Notes: generated by a model from the letters alone, not told the origin. A stretch of 64,000 nucleotides of DNA from Lactiplantibacillus paraplantarum (GCF_003641145.1 NZ_CP032744.1:496001-560000); one strand, 5' to 3'; positions 26,150 through 35,001 are shown, numbered from the stretch's first letter. Numbers and translations: made by a program.

Positions 26150-26533
26150 ATGGTTCAATCGCTAAACACAAAAGTTGATTTGGTAATCAAAGGTAATTCA
26201 CACTTGGGATTGACTGATTATGGTCAAATTATGGTTGGAGATAAAGGATTTGAATTTTACGACGATCGTAATGTCCGTAATTATATTCAGATTCCCTGGG
26301 CAGAAGTAGATACAGTTGTGGTATCAGTAATGTTCAAAGGGCGTTGGATTCCGCGTTACGCGTTGAAGACTAAGAAAAATGGCATGTATGCTTTCTCATC
26401 TAAGGATCCTAAGCGAGTGTTACGTGCAATTAGAAAATATGTGAAACCGGATAAGATTGTTCGTTCATTAACATTTTTCCAAGTATTAAAACGAGCATTT
26501 AAAGGAAAAAATCAGGATAATTATTTAAAATGA
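26150..26533 (+). CDS. manO: DUF956 family protein (ManO-like), 127 aa
   Basis: DUF956 proteins accompany mannose PTS operons in Lactobacillales and are often called ManO; a regulatory role has been proposed but no mechanism is known to me. Conserved features are GLTDYGQIMVGDKGFEFYD, IPWAEVDTVVVSVMFKG, RYALKTKKNGMYAFSSKDPK and a basic tail. There is no signal or membrane segment. Here it has its own sigma-A type promoter and terminator, so it is not tied to the sigma-54 operon. ATGGAG precedes the start. Confidence 0.88.
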   Translation: MVQSLNTKVDLVIKGNSHLGLTDYGQIMVGDKGFEFYDDRNVRNYIQIPWAEVDTVVVSVMFKGRWIPRYALKTKKNGMYAFSSKDPKRVLRAIRKYVKPDKIVRSLTFFQVLKRAFKGKNQDNYLK

Positions 26534-26543
26534 GATCAAAAGG

Positions 26544-26566
26544 GCTACCAATTTGGTAGCTTTTTT
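26544..26566 (+). terminator. Terminator after manO
   Basis: A perfect 7-bp stem GCTACCA/TGGTAGC with a three-base loop and six T residues. Confidence 0.85.
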
Positions 26567-26585
26567 GTTTACATAGCGGGAAAAT

Positions 26586-26609
26586 ACGTAGTGTATCAAT
26601 ACACTATGT
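26586..26609 (+). promoter_or_regulatory. 24-base palindrome before manR (motif copy 2)
   Basis: ACGTAGTGTA-TCAA-TACACTATGT is a ten-base inverted repeat with one G-U/mismatch. It contains the same TAGTGTATCAAT core as the sites upstream of both sigma-54 promoters. It lies about 55 bases before the manR start, so autoregulation is possible. Confidence 0.6.
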
Positions 26610-26664
26610 GGTAGTATTAAGAATAATTAGGATTATGACGCATAACAGAACGGGAGTGGCGAAG

Positions 26665-29517
26665 TTGACCAGAAAATCTAAGATTTGTGAATACGTCCGT
26701 CAACATAGTGATCGACACGGGCTGACGACAGAAATGGTAGCGACCGCTTTAATGATAGCGCGTTCAAATGTTAGCAAGGAACTAAATGCGCTGGTTCGGG
26801 AAGGCCAATTACACAAACTGATGGGACGGCCTGTCCACTATGTACCAGCCGATGATATTACATCGACACCGGTGACCAGCACTAGTGACATAGCGAATGC
26901 AACGTTGCCAAAGCGAATGACGACTATGGCTGCGACGACAACGGCGCCTAAACCGGCTGCTAATGATATTTTTGCAAACATGATTGGTTCGCATGAAAGC
27001 CTTGCTAATCAGGTAGAACAGGCAAAAGCAGCTATCCTTTATCCACCACGGGGGCTGAATACGCTGATCATCGGGCCAACTGGTTCTGGCAAAACTTACT
27101 TTGCAAACGCCATGTATCGTTTCGCTGAGACGCAACAAGTGTTGACGGATCCGCAAGGCCTGATCACTTTTAACTGTGCGGACTATGCGCATAACCCAGA
27201 ATTGCTGATGTCGCATTTATTTGGTTACGTTAAAGGTTCCTTTACTGGTGCCAATGAAGACAAGGACGGTTTAATTCAAGAAGCTGACGGCGGCATGTTG
27301 TTCTTAGATGAAGTGCATCGCTTACCACCTGAAGGCCAAGAAATGATTTTTTACTTCATGGATCATGGGACATACTCGCGGCTAGGAGAGACGGCCAAGA
27401 GTCACCATGCTAATGTTCGACTCGTCTGTGCCACGACGGAAGATCCAGAAAGTACGTTATTGCAGACGTTCGTTCGGCGGATTCCGATTACGATTCAGTT
27501 ACCGGCATTTAATCATCGCTCAGCTAAAGAACGTCTGGAATTATTGAAGGCGTTACTGTCACTAGAAGCTAACCGGATTAATAAACAGATTCGGTTAACC
27601 GAGGACGTGGTTCAGGCTTTGCTTGGTTCAGTCACATTTGGGAACGTTGGCCAATTAAAATCAAATATTCAGCTGGTATGTGCTCAAGGTTTTGTCAATA
27701 GTATTGAAAATGATAGTGAAATTACGATTACGATGGATGATTTACCACAAAACATTCGTAGTGGGCTCATGACGGTTGCTTCCAATCGCCATGAGTTAGG
27801 CGCAATTTCTGAGTTGTTGGATCCAGTACTTATTGTGAAGCCGAATGATGGACCAACACCACTTCGTAATAAGAATGATAATTATGAATTACCATATAAT
27901 TTATATGAGATCATCGGTGATAAAGCTTCGCTGTTACGACGAGAAGGCCTTGATAAAGAACACATTAATCGGTTTATTACGACCGATATTAACTTACATT
28001 TAAAATCATTTTACAAACAAAATCAGTTAGCGGTTTCGCCAGAAAACAAGTTGGCCGAAATCGTTGATCAGGACGTCATCGATTTTACCAAAACGGCCCA
28101 GATGACGATTCAAGATATGCTGGGATATAATTTCAAAGATAATTTTATTTATGCCGTGAGTTTACACGTCAGTTCCTTTATCAAGCGGATTCAGGCAGGC
28201 AAACCCATGCGACAGATGAGTTCAGATATGTTAGCCATGGTGCGTGAATATCCAGCTGAAATCAAAGCAGCTGAAACGCTCAAACAAGGATTGGAAGAGC
28301 GCTATCACTTGCCGATTCCCAAGTCTGAAGTGTATTACCTAGCAATTTTATTGATTTCGCTAAAGTCGATGCAACTTAATGGTAAAGTTGGCGTGCTTGT
28401 GGCGGCACATGGAATGAGCACAGCCTCTTCAATGGCGCAGGTCGTGGGTCAATTATTGGACGATTATGATATTCAGGCTTTTGATATGCCACTTGATATG
28501 GATCCCAGTGTTGCCTATGATCATGTGAAACAACGGGTTGAAAAGCTTGATTCTGGCAAAGGAATTTTATTATTAGTTGATATGGGATCGTTGACGACCT
28601 TTGGTGACCGTATCCAACAAGAGACTGGCATTGCAACGCGGACGATTGATATGGTGACGACTCCAGTCGTTTTAGAAGCAGTTCGTAAAGCAAGTCTGGT
28701 AGATAGTGATTTAGATTCAATGTATCAGGAACTCGTTGGTTTTAAGGGTTATTCCCGGATCTCACGTAATCTACCAACGGATAATCAGCGCGCAACGGTT
28801 AAGCCCGCGCTGGCTACAGATAAGACCACCCAGCGAGCCATTATTGCGATTTGCGCGACCGGTGTTGGGACGGCGGAACGTATTAAGACTATTCTGGATA
28901 GTTTATTAGCACAAAACTTTATTGAGGGCATCACAGTCTTTCCAATCTCGGTAGTCGAAATGAAGACACGGTTGCAGCAGATCAGCCAAAGTTATCAGAT
29001 TATTGCAGCAACTGGAATTACGAAACCTGACTTAGATGTGCCATTTATCTCGTTAGAAGAATTACTTCAAGGTGGCGGCGAAAAGTTCATTGATCAATTA
29101 GCTACGGGGATCGACTCACCCCAGACTATGGCAGAAGAGAGTCAGCAACTGACCCCAGAACTTTGCGAACGTTATCTAGGTGATTACTTTACGTTCCTAA
29201 ATCCGAAGAAGTTGACGGGGGTTTTGTGGCAATATAGTGAAGTGATCGCGACACATTTAGATGGTGCAATGACGAACGCCTTTCGCATTGATTTGATTAT
29301 GCACTTAGCGGGCGCGTTAGAGCGAACTGCCATTAAAGATGAGATTTCAGCACCGGCCGAAGAGATGCCTGATATTATGGCATCCAAGTGGTACCCAGTT
29401 GTCCAACAAGCAAATCAGCAGTTGACAAATCAACTACAGTTAACCTTCTCAGATGCCGAAAACTATTATATTGTGCAGTTGTTGGAAACCCATCAAGCTA
29501 AGGTTATGGTGCATTGA
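26665..29517 (+). CDS. manR: LevR/ManR-family sigma-54 activator with PRD and EII domains, about 950 aa
   Basis: It activates RNA polymerase-sigma-54 at the mannose PTS promoters and is controlled by PTS phosphorylation. Domain order: an N-terminal helix-turn-helix (residues 1-60), an AAA+ domain with Walker A GPTGSGKT and GSFTGA (the sigma-54 contact loop) and LFLDEVHRLP, PRD1 (about 430-550), an EIIA-mannose-like domain (VGVLVAAHGMST), an EIIB-like domain (ICATGVGTAERI with Cys), and C-terminal PRD2 (IATHLDGAMTNAFRIDLIMH). The TTG at 26665 follows GGGAG by ten bases; an upstream ATG (26635) lacks a proper Shine-Dalgarno. Confidence 0.93.
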   Translation: MTRKSKICEYVRQHSDRHGLTTEMVATALMIARSNVSKELNALVREGQLHKLMGRPVHYVPADDITSTPVTSTSDIANATLPKRMTTMAATTTAPKPAANDIFANMIGSHESLANQVEQAKAAILYPPRGLNTLIIGPTGSGKTYFANAMYRFAETQQVLTDPQGLITFNCADYAHNPELLMSHLFGYVKGSFTGANEDKDGLIQEADGGMLFLDEVHRLPPEGQEMIFYFMDHGTYSRLGETAKSHHANVRLVCATTEDPESTLLQTFVRRIPITIQLPAFNHRSAKERLELLKALLSLEANRINKQIRLTEDVVQALLGSVTFGNVGQLKSNIQLVCAQGFVNSIENDSEITITMDDLPQNIRSGLMTVASNRHELGAISELLDPVLIVKPNDGPTPLRNKNDNYELPYNLYEIIGDKASLLRREGLDKEHINRFITTDINLHLKSFYKQNQLAVSPENKLAEIVDQDVIDFTKTAQMTIQDMLGYNFKDNFIYAVSLHVSSFIKRIQAGKPMRQMSSDMLAMVREYPAEIKAAETLKQGLEERYHLPIPKSEVYYLAILLISLKSMQLNGKVGVLVAAHGMSTASSMAQVVGQLLDDYDIQAFDMPLDMDPSVAYDHVKQRVEKLDSGKGILLLVDMGSLTTFGDRIQQETGIATRTIDMVTTPVVLEAVRKASLVDSDLDSMYQELVGFKGYSRISRNLPTDNQRATVKPALATDKTTQRAIIAICATGVGTAERIKTILDSLLAQNFIEGITVFPISVVEMKTRLQQISQSYQIIAATGITKPDLDVPFISLEELLQGGGEKFIDQLATGIDSPQTMAEESQQLTPELCERYLGDYFTFLNPKKLTGVLWQYSEVIATHLDGAMTNAFRIDLIMHLAGALERTAIKDEISAPAEEMPDIMASKWYPVVQQANQQLTNQLQLTFSDAENYYIVQLLETHQAKVMVH

Positions 29518-29543
29518 TACACTAACTTGGCATGCTTCTTGCA
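29513..29543 (+). promoter_or_regulatory. Second sigma-54 promoter with motif copy 3
   Basis: TTGGCAT, five bases, TTGCA (29527-29543) matches the -24/-12 pattern with one deviation (T for C). The inverted 13-base motif ATTGATACACTAA (29513-29525) touches the -24 element and overlaps the manR stop codon. It drives the orphan EIIA-EIIB pair. Confidence 0.88.
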
Positions 29544-29587
29544 TGTATTTTATTGGGTGCGTTTAATAGACTGAGGAGGGAAAGTAG

Positions 29588-30007
29588 ATGTTAGCATTTG
29601 TCGTTGTCAGTCATGGGAGTTTTGCGCAAGGTGTCGTAGATTCATCCTATATGATTTTTGGCAAACAAGATAAGGTTCAGACTGTCACATTCCAGTTAGA
29701 CGAAGAACCGAATGATTTAACGAATAAGCTGGCAGCCGCGGTTGCTCATTTTGATGCGGATGACCAAGTTTTGTTTTTAGTTGACCTGTGGGGCGGTTCA
29801 CCGTTTAATGCAGCTAGTCGCATCGTTGCCGAGCATACGGATCGCATGGGACTGATTACAGGATTGAACTTGCCAATGTTGATTGAGGCTTATACTGTTC
29901 GTGACAAGCCGATTGATGAAGTTATTGCTCATCTTGAAGAGACCGGTAAGATTGGAATCAAACATCTAACGTTATTGCAAGATGATGGAGAAGATGACCC
30001 GCTATGA
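29588..30007 (+). CDS. pts10A: Orphan mannose-family PTS EIIA, 139 aa
   Basis: This is a free-standing EIIA domain with the active His9 in FVVVSHGSFAQG, the [14 protein letters not shown] segment and [11 protein letters not shown], closely resembling the EIIA part of the upstream EIIAB. No EIIC or EIID follows, so it cannot alone make a transporter. A likely role is to exchange phosphate with the Pts9 system or with ManR. GGAGG precedes the ATG. It overlaps the EIIB start by four bases (ATGA). Confidence 0.93.
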   Translation: MLAFVVVSHGSFAQGVVDSSYMIFGKQDKVQTVTFQLDEEPNDLTNKLAAAVAHFDADDQVLFLVDLWGGSPFNAASRIVAEHTDRMGLITGLNLPMLIEAYTVRDKPIDEVIAHLEETGKIGIKHLTLLQDDGEDDPL

Positions 30008-30522
30008 CGATGGAGATTCGATTAGCCCGCATCGATAGCCGGTTACTTCACGGACAAGTTGCAACGGTATGGACGAAGAGTGTTAGCCCTAACCGCATTC
30101 TGGTCGTCTCAGATGAAGTTGCACAGGATGCGCTTCGTAAAATCTTGATTGTTCAAGCAGCGCCACCGGGTGTCAGAGCTAACGTCATCACAGTTGATAA
30201 AATGATTGAAATTTATCAGGACCCGTTATTTGATGGCGTTAAACCGCTAATCTTAACGGATACACCGCAGAATATGGCCCGTTTAGTTGCTGGTGGGCTT
30301 GATTTTAGTCAAACGGGTGTTGATATCGGCAGTTTAGCCTTTTCAACGGGAATGGTCATGGTCACAAATGCCATTGCAATCGGCCAAGATGAAGCGCGAG
30401 CACTGTACGCGTTACAAGCGGCGGGACTAAAAGTATTTGCTCAGAAAGTTCCCACTGATAAGCAAGTCGATGTGATGCCATTGTTGGCTAAGAATGGTTT
30501 TATGGCACCAGATAAGCATTAA
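30004..30522 (+). CDS. pts10B: Orphan mannose-family PTS EIIB, 172 aa
   Basis: This is a free-standing EIIB domain with the phosphorylated His16 in [15 protein letters not shown] and the conserved GVKPLILTDTPQ region. It is coupled to the EIIA gene through an ATGA overlap and shares its sigma-54 promoter. The absence of EIIC/EIID suggests a regulatory or accessory role in phosphate flow to ManR or to the Pts9 channel; this is inference. A second in-frame ATG at 30010 would shorten it by two residues. Confidence 0.93.
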   Translation: MTMEIRLARIDSRLLHGQVATVWTKSVSPNRILVVSDEVAQDALRKILIVQAAPPGVRANVITVDKMIEIYQDPLFDGVKPLILTDTPQNMARLVAGGLDFSQTGVDIGSLAFSTGMVMVTNAIAIGQDEARALYALQAAGLKVFAQKVPTDKQVDVMPLLAKNGFMAPDKH

Positions 30523-30533
30523 CAGAGTTACTA

Positions 30534-30568
30534 GGAGCAGTGGTGTTAGTTGCAGGCACCACTGTTCT
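30534..30568 (+). terminator. Terminator of the EIIA-EIIB pair
   Basis: GGAGCAGTGGTG and CACCACTGTTCT pair (G-U allowed), then a short T-rich run. Confidence 0.65.
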
Positions 30569-30618
30569 TTCGGTATGGCTAGGTTTCTAAGGATTTACCA
30601 AAAATCCGACTGGAAACT

Positions 30619-30646
30619 TTGACCAGCATGCTTTTATTGATAGAAT
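30619..30646 (+). promoter_or_regulatory. Promoter of the fabH-acc operon
   Basis: TTGACC at 30619-30624 and TAGAAT at 30641-30646 with a 16-base spacer, about 40 bases before fabH. No clear FabT palindrome was recognised. Confidence 0.6.
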
Positions 30647-30683
30647 TAAACTAATTGAAACGGAAAGTAGCGGGGGTCTAAAA

Positions 30684-31655
30684 ATGCCAACTTATACAAA
30701 ATTAACCGCCATGGGACAATACGTTCCGGCACGAATTGTCGATAATGATGAATTAGCGGCCATTATGGATACTAGCGATGACTGGATTCAAGCACATACC
30801 GGGATTAAGACACGGCATTATGCGATGAATGATGAAAATACATCCGATTTGGCAACGCAGGTCGCGCAACAGCTACTACAAAAAAGTGGCTTAGACACGC
30901 GTACCATTGATTTGATTTTGGTGACAACGATTACGCCCGACGCGTTGACGCCCGCCACGGCTTGTTTAGTGCAAGCGAATATTGGTGCCGATAATGCATT
31001 TGCATTCGATCTTAGTGCGGCCTGTGCGGGCTTTACGTTTGGATTGGCAACGGCTGACAAGTTTATTCGCAGCGGTCAATATCAAAATGTGATGGTAATC
31101 AGTGCGGAAGTTAATTCTAAAATGATGGATTTTCAAGACCGAACAGCAGCTGTTTTCTTTGGTGATGGTGCTGGTGGGGCGCTATTACAGGCCACGACCG
31201 ATCCGGATGAAAATAGTATTATTGCTGAAAAGTTGCAGTCGCAAGGCAATGCGACGGTCATCCACTCTGGACGGGTTCGGCCGATTACTGAAGTGGCCGC
31301 AACGAACTATCCGCAAACGGACGCATTTTATCAAGCTGGTCGCGATGTTTTTCAGTTTGCCACGACGGTCGTTCCAGAGCAAATGCGCGGTATCATTAAG
31401 AACGCACAGTTGGCGCCGACTGATTTACAATATGTGATCTGTCATCAAGCTAATTTGCGAATTATCGAAAAAATTGCGGCTAACTTAACATTACCAATGA
31501 CGAAGTTTCCCCATAATGTTGATTACTATGGTAATACCTCTTCGGCTGGGGTAGCGATGGCGTTGGCCAGTGTCTTTGAATCGTTAACGGGACCAGTGTT
31601 GTTAACGGCGTTCGGTGGTGGACTGGCGTACGGTTCAGTCGTGATCAAGAAGTAG
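30684..31655 (+). CDS. fabH: Beta-ketoacyl-ACP synthase III (FabH), 323 aa
   Basis: It condenses acetyl-CoA with malonyl-ACP to start fatty acid synthesis. The catalytic triad is visible: Cys114 in DLSAACAGFTFG, His in VICHQANLRI and Asn in YYGNTSSAGVAMAL. The N-terminal SDDWIQAHTGIKTRH is typical. Length is standard. It heads an operon with the four acetyl-CoA carboxylase genes, so malonyl-CoA supply and chain initiation are made together. The usual remaining fab genes are missing here, so this is a partial set. Confidence 0.97.
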   Translation: MPTYTKLTAMGQYVPARIVDNDELAAIMDTSDDWIQAHTGIKTRHYAMNDENTSDLATQVAQQLLQKSGLDTRTIDLILVTTITPDALTPATACLVQANIGADNAFAFDLSAACAGFTFGLATADKFIRSGQYQNVMVISAEVNSKMMDFQDRTAAVFFGDGAGGALLQATTDPDENSIIAEKLQSQGNATVIHSGRVRPITEVAATNYPQTDAFYQAGRDVFQFATTVVPEQMRGIIKNAQLAPTDLQYVICHQANLRIIEKIAANLTLPMTKFPHNVDYYGNTSSAGVAMALASVFESLTGPVLLTAFGGGLAYGSVVIKK

Positions 31656-31665
31656 GGGTGTGAAG

Positions 31666-32055
31666 ATGGAATTAAAAGATTTGGATCGATTAGTTGAGAA
31701 ATACGCGCGGCAAGGATATCAGCACATTCGCGTTAAAGCGGGCGATTTAGAGATTGAAGTTACTAAACCCACGCCTAGTTCAGCTACTCCTACAGCACCT
31801 GCTAGCGTTGCTGAACCAGTGGCGGATGAGGTCGTTACCCTGCCTAGTCCGATGGTCGGGGTGGTTCACTTAGCGCCAGATTTAAAGGTCGGCCAAGCAC
31901 TGACTGCTGGCCAAGAACTTGGTCAGATTGAGAGTATGAAGTTGTTCAATCCGTTGGTCAGCCCGGCTGATGGGACGTTAACGGCCGTACTAGTTGCCGA
32001 TAACGCCACTGTTGAGTACGAGCAACCGTTATTTACAATGCGAAAGGATCGGTAG
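31666..32055 (+). CDS. accB: Biotin carboxyl carrier protein of acetyl-CoA carboxylase, 129 aa
   Basis: It carries CO2 on biotin between the AccC and AccA/AccD subunits. The C-terminal biotinyl domain has the modification site ESMKLF (normally AMKM or SMKL) between two beta halves starting PSPMVGVVHLAPDLKVGQ. A Pro/Ala-rich linker (about residues 37-57) separates it from a short helical N-terminus. The ATG at 31666 is chosen over a GTG at 31660 that overlaps the Shine-Dalgarno AGGGGTG. It is shorter than the roughly 150-residue typical AccB because the linker and N-terminus are reduced. Confidence 0.93.
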   Translation: MELKDLDRLVEKYARQGYQHIRVKAGDLEIEVTKPTPSSATPTAPASVAEPVADEVVTLPSPMVGVVHLAPDLKVGQALTAGQELGQIESMKLFNPLVSPADGTLTAVLVADNATVEYEQPLFTMRKDR

Positions 32056-32057
32056 CT

Positions 32058-33380
32058 ATGTTTCGCAAGCTGTTAATCGCGAATCGCGGCGAAATCGCCG
32101 TACGGATTATTAAGGCCTGTCAACAATTGGATATTCGAACTGTTGCCGTTTGTTCGACGGCTGACCGGCACGCGGGTTACACGCAATTGGCGGACGAAGT
32201 GGTTTGTATTGGACCAGCTGCTGCTAGTGGATCGTATTTGAATGCCGAAGCAATTCTCATGGCTGCAATTAATACGCACGCCGATGCGATTCATCCGGGG
32301 TATGGCTTCTTAGCTGAAAATGCTGATTTTGCTGCCATGTGTGCGGAGTGTGGTATCACATGGATTGGCCCGCAAACTGAGCAAATCAAGTTGATGGGCG
32401 ATAAAGCACGTGCCAAGGTCTTTGCGCGTCAACAAGACGTTCCGGTCTTGGCAGGCCAGTCGTTGCAAGGATTAGCATGGCCTGAAATCAAACGGGCGGC
32501 TGCTAAGATTGGTTTCCCGCTGGTCTTAAAAGCAAGTTATGGTGGTGGCGGTAAAGGGATTCGAGTGCTTACCAATGTCCATGACCTCCATCAGCAGTTG
32601 CGGGCAGCGCGCCAGGAAGCCGCGGCATCCTTCTTAAATGATGACATGTACTTAGAACAGTTCTTGACGACTGCGCGCCACATTGAGGTCCAAGTACTTG
32701 GGACGGGTCGCAAATTGTTTATTCTTGGTGATCGGGACTGTAGCTTACAATTGCACAAACAAAAGGTGCTTGAAGAAAGTCCGGCTAGTATTTTGACCGT
32801 GACACAGCGTCGGACCTTGTATGATTTGTCACGGCAATTATTGGCGGGCACGCAGTATCAGAGCTTAGGTACGATCGAATACTTATTTGCGGATGGACAA
32901 TTCTATTTCATGGAAATGAATACTCGTTTGCAAGTCGAACATGGGGTTACTGAATTAACAACTGGTATTGATATTGTGGCTGAACAAATCAAGCAGGCGG
33001 CTGGCGTCACGATTGATTTTCCAGAACATGTAGGCTTGAAGCCGAAATGTACAGCAATTGAAGCTCGCTTAACGGCGAGTTTACCAGTGAAGCGAACCAT
33101 CATTGAGACGTTGAATTGGCCGACTAATGTCCGTATTGATACGGATTATCATCAAGGGGACCGCTTAGTCACCATGTATGATGGCCTGATTGCGAAATTA
33201 ATGGTCACAGGAACTGACCGGCAACAAGCGGTACGTCACTTACAACGTGCGCTGAATCAAGTGACGTTGACCGGACCGACCACCAACTTGAACTTTCTGC
33301 GGCAAACGGTGGCTCGGCCGGCCTATGTTGATGACCGCTATACGATTCACAGCTTAGCGAGTTGGGAGGCATCCGAATGA
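32058..33380 (+). CDS. accC: Biotin carboxylase subunit of acetyl-CoA carboxylase, 440 aa
   Basis: It uses ATP and bicarbonate to carboxylate the biotin of AccB. ATP-grasp signatures: FRKLLIANRGEIAVRIIKAC, IHPGYGFLAENADFA, KASYGGGGKGIRVL (Gly-rich loop), RHIEVQVLG, RDCSLQLHKQKVLEESPA and FMEMNTRLQVEHGVTE. Conserved Lys, Glu and Asn residues of the active site are all there. The C-terminal end is about 10 residues shorter than in E. coli. Its stop overlaps the accD start (ATGA). Confidence 0.97.
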   Translation: MFRKLLIANRGEIAVRIIKACQQLDIRTVAVCSTADRHAGYTQLADEVVCIGPAAASGSYLNAEAILMAAINTHADAIHPGYGFLAENADFAAMCAECGITWIGPQTEQIKLMGDKARAKVFARQQDVPVLAGQSLQGLAWPEIKRAAAKIGFPLVLKASYGGGGKGIRVLTNVHDLHQQLRAARQEAAASFLNDDMYLEQFLTTARHIEVQVLGTGRKLFILGDRDCSLQLHKQKVLEESPASILTVTQRRTLYDLSRQLLAGTQYQSLGTIEYLFADGQFYFMEMNTRLQVEHGVTELTTGIDIVAEQIKQAAGVTIDFPEHVGLKPKCTAIEARLTASLPVKRTIIETLNWPTNVRIDTDYHQGDRLVTMYDGLIAKLMVTGTDRQQAVRHLQRALNQVTLTGPTTNLNFLRQTVARPAYVDDRYTIHSLASWEASE

Positions 33381-34180
33381 GTCATTATCCAAATTCAGGT
33401 ACTTGGCGTGCCTGTCCTCAATGCGGCCGGCACGTTCATCAGCGTCAATGGGGCACTTATCAGCAATGTCCTTATTGTCATTACTGGCAACGATTGACCG
33501 TCACCCAGCGACTGCAACAGCTCGTTGATACGGCGACGTTTCAGTCTTTTGAAACGACTGAACGACCGGTTAATCAGTTAGGGTTCCCTGGTTACACGGA
33601 AAAAATTCAGCGAGTCCAACGGCAGACGGGGTTAAGCGAAGCCGTCGTCTGTGGAACGGCGACAATTGTGCAACAACCGTGTGTCTTAGCAGTGATGGAT
33701 AGTCATTTTATGATGGGAACTTTAAATACGGTGGTGACCCGTCGCTTACTGCATGCTAGTGAGCAAGCGCGGGTCCGGCATTTGCCGTTGGTGATTGTCA
33801 CGGCTTCGGGAGGCGCTCGCATGCAGGAGGGGGTATACGCCTTAGTTGGTATGAACTTGTTCTTAGCTGAGCTGGCTCGGTTAGCCACTGCGCAGTTACC
33901 GTTAATTACGGTGCTAACTGATCCAACGATGGGCGGTGTTTCGGCCAGTTTTGCATTTCGAGGGGACCTAATCGTTGCTGAAGCGGGTGCTAAGATTGGT
34001 TTTGCGGGTGCCCGGGTGATTCAGCAGACGTTACCCGTCAAGTTGCCGGCAGATTTTCAAACGGCTGAACAATTGTTGGCAAACGGTATGGTAGATGCGG
34101 TCATTGAACGGCCACAATTGCGCGCCTATTTAGGTCGGGCGCTATCGAATTATGGAATTGGGGGCCAAGTACATGGATAA
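33377..34180 (+). CDS. accD: Acetyl-CoA carboxylase carboxyltransferase beta subunit, 267 aa
   Basis: With AccA it transfers the carboxyl from biotin to acetyl-CoA, making malonyl-CoA. The N-terminal zinc ribbon is intact (ACPQCGR and QCPYCHYW), followed by the crotonase-like fold with GTATIVQQPCVLAVMDSHFMMG, VIVTASGGARMQEG and LTDPTMGGVSASFA. It is about 25-35 residues shorter than the usual subunit, mainly in the C-terminal tail. The ATG at 33377 follows GGGAGG. It overlaps accC by four bases and accA by eight. Confidence 0.95.
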   Translation: MSHYPNSGTWRACPQCGRHVHQRQWGTYQQCPYCHYWQRLTVTQRLQQLVDTATFQSFETTERPVNQLGFPGYTEKIQRVQRQTGLSEAVVCGTATIVQQPCVLAVMDSHFMMGTLNTVVTRRLLHASEQARVRHLPLVIVTASGGARMQEGVYALVGMNLFLAELARLATAQLPLITVLTDPTMGGVSASFAFRGDLIVAEAGAKIGFAGARVIQQTLPVKLPADFQTAEQLLANGMVDAVIERPQLRAYLGRALSNYGIGGQVHG

Positions 34181-34946
34181 ACGGTTACAGCGATTACGGG
34201 CGGCTGATCGGCTTAGCGCGCCGACCGTTATTCAGGCGCTATTGCCAACTATGACTCAGCAGCGTGGCGATCGATTGTTGGGGCAAGATTTAGCCTTGAC
34301 GGCGGGCTTTGGTCGAACCGCTACCGGTCATCAATTGGCCGTTTTAGGTGTTGATCGGGGTATCGATATTGCGAGTCGCCGACAAAAAAACGGTGGTGCG
34401 TTGACGGTTCCAGGTTATCGGACCGCATTGCGAGTAGTGGCCCATGCGGCTAAGTTTGGCTGGCCGGTCGTCAGTTTGATTAATATGCCAGGGGCCGATG
34501 CTAGTCCTCAATCGGAACGCTACGGTCAAAGTCAGGCAATTGCTGATTTAATTGCGGCGATGGGCCAGCTCCCCGTACCGAACATAGTTGTCTTTCTCGG
34601 TGAAGGGCATAGTGGTGGTGCGCTGGCGTTCGCTAATGCTAATCGCATCATTATGTTAGATGATGCGCTCTTCAATGTTGCCTCACCAGAAGCGGTCACA
34701 GCTATTTTACACGGCCAACAAACAATTAGTGAGGCAATTGACCTATTGCCAATGACGGCTACGGCTTTGTATGAGCGGGGACTAGTTGATCAAGTGATTG
34801 ATCATCAGGATCAGCGACTAGTTGCAACCATCAACCAGATGATTGAGACGCAATTAGCTACATTGGCATCATCGCCAGCATCAGTGTTGATTGGACAACG
34901 GGAAGCAAAGTTTCAGCACTTTTTACAGTCCTGGCCACTTAATTAG
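34173..34946 (+). CDS. accA: Acetyl-CoA carboxylase carboxyltransferase alpha subunit, 257 aa
   Basis: It is the second half of the carboxyltransferase. Conserved parts are HAAKFGWPVVSLINMPGADA, ERYGQSQAIADLIAAM and FLGEGHSGGALAFANANRI, with LFNVASPEAVTAIL. The N-terminal helices of E. coli AccA (about 60 residues) are lacking, as in other lactobacilli. The ATG at 34173 follows TTGGGGGC and lies within the last codons of accD. It ends the operon and is followed by a bidirectional hairpin. Confidence 0.95.
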   Translation: MDKRLQRLRAADRLSAPTVIQALLPTMTQQRGDRLLGQDLALTAGFGRTATGHQLAVLGVDRGIDIASRRQKNGGALTVPGYRTALRVVAHAAKFGWPVVSLINMPGADASPQSERYGQSQAIADLIAAMGQLPVPNIVVFLGEGHSGGALAFANANRIIMLDDALFNVASPEAVTAILHGQQTISEAIDLLPMTATALYERGLVDQVIDHQDQRLVATINQMIETQLATLASSPASVLIGQREAKFQHFLQSWPLN

Positions 34947-34960
34947 GTTAACCATATTAA

Positions 34961-35001
34961 AAAGGCCGCTTCAGAATCGTTAAAATTCTGAAGCGGCCTT
35001 T
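34961..35001. terminator. Bidirectional terminator between accA and the LCP gene
   Basis: A perfect 17-bp stem (AAAGGCCGCTTCAGAAT and its complement) with a seven-base loop. T-rich flanks on both strands serve the two convergent genes. Confidence 0.88.

Noticed and set aside
26635..26645. ATGACGCATAA near manR, identical to bases in the sigH upstream gap
   Set aside because: An 11-base match is expected many times by chance in a window of this size, and no longer similarity to the repeat ends exists here.
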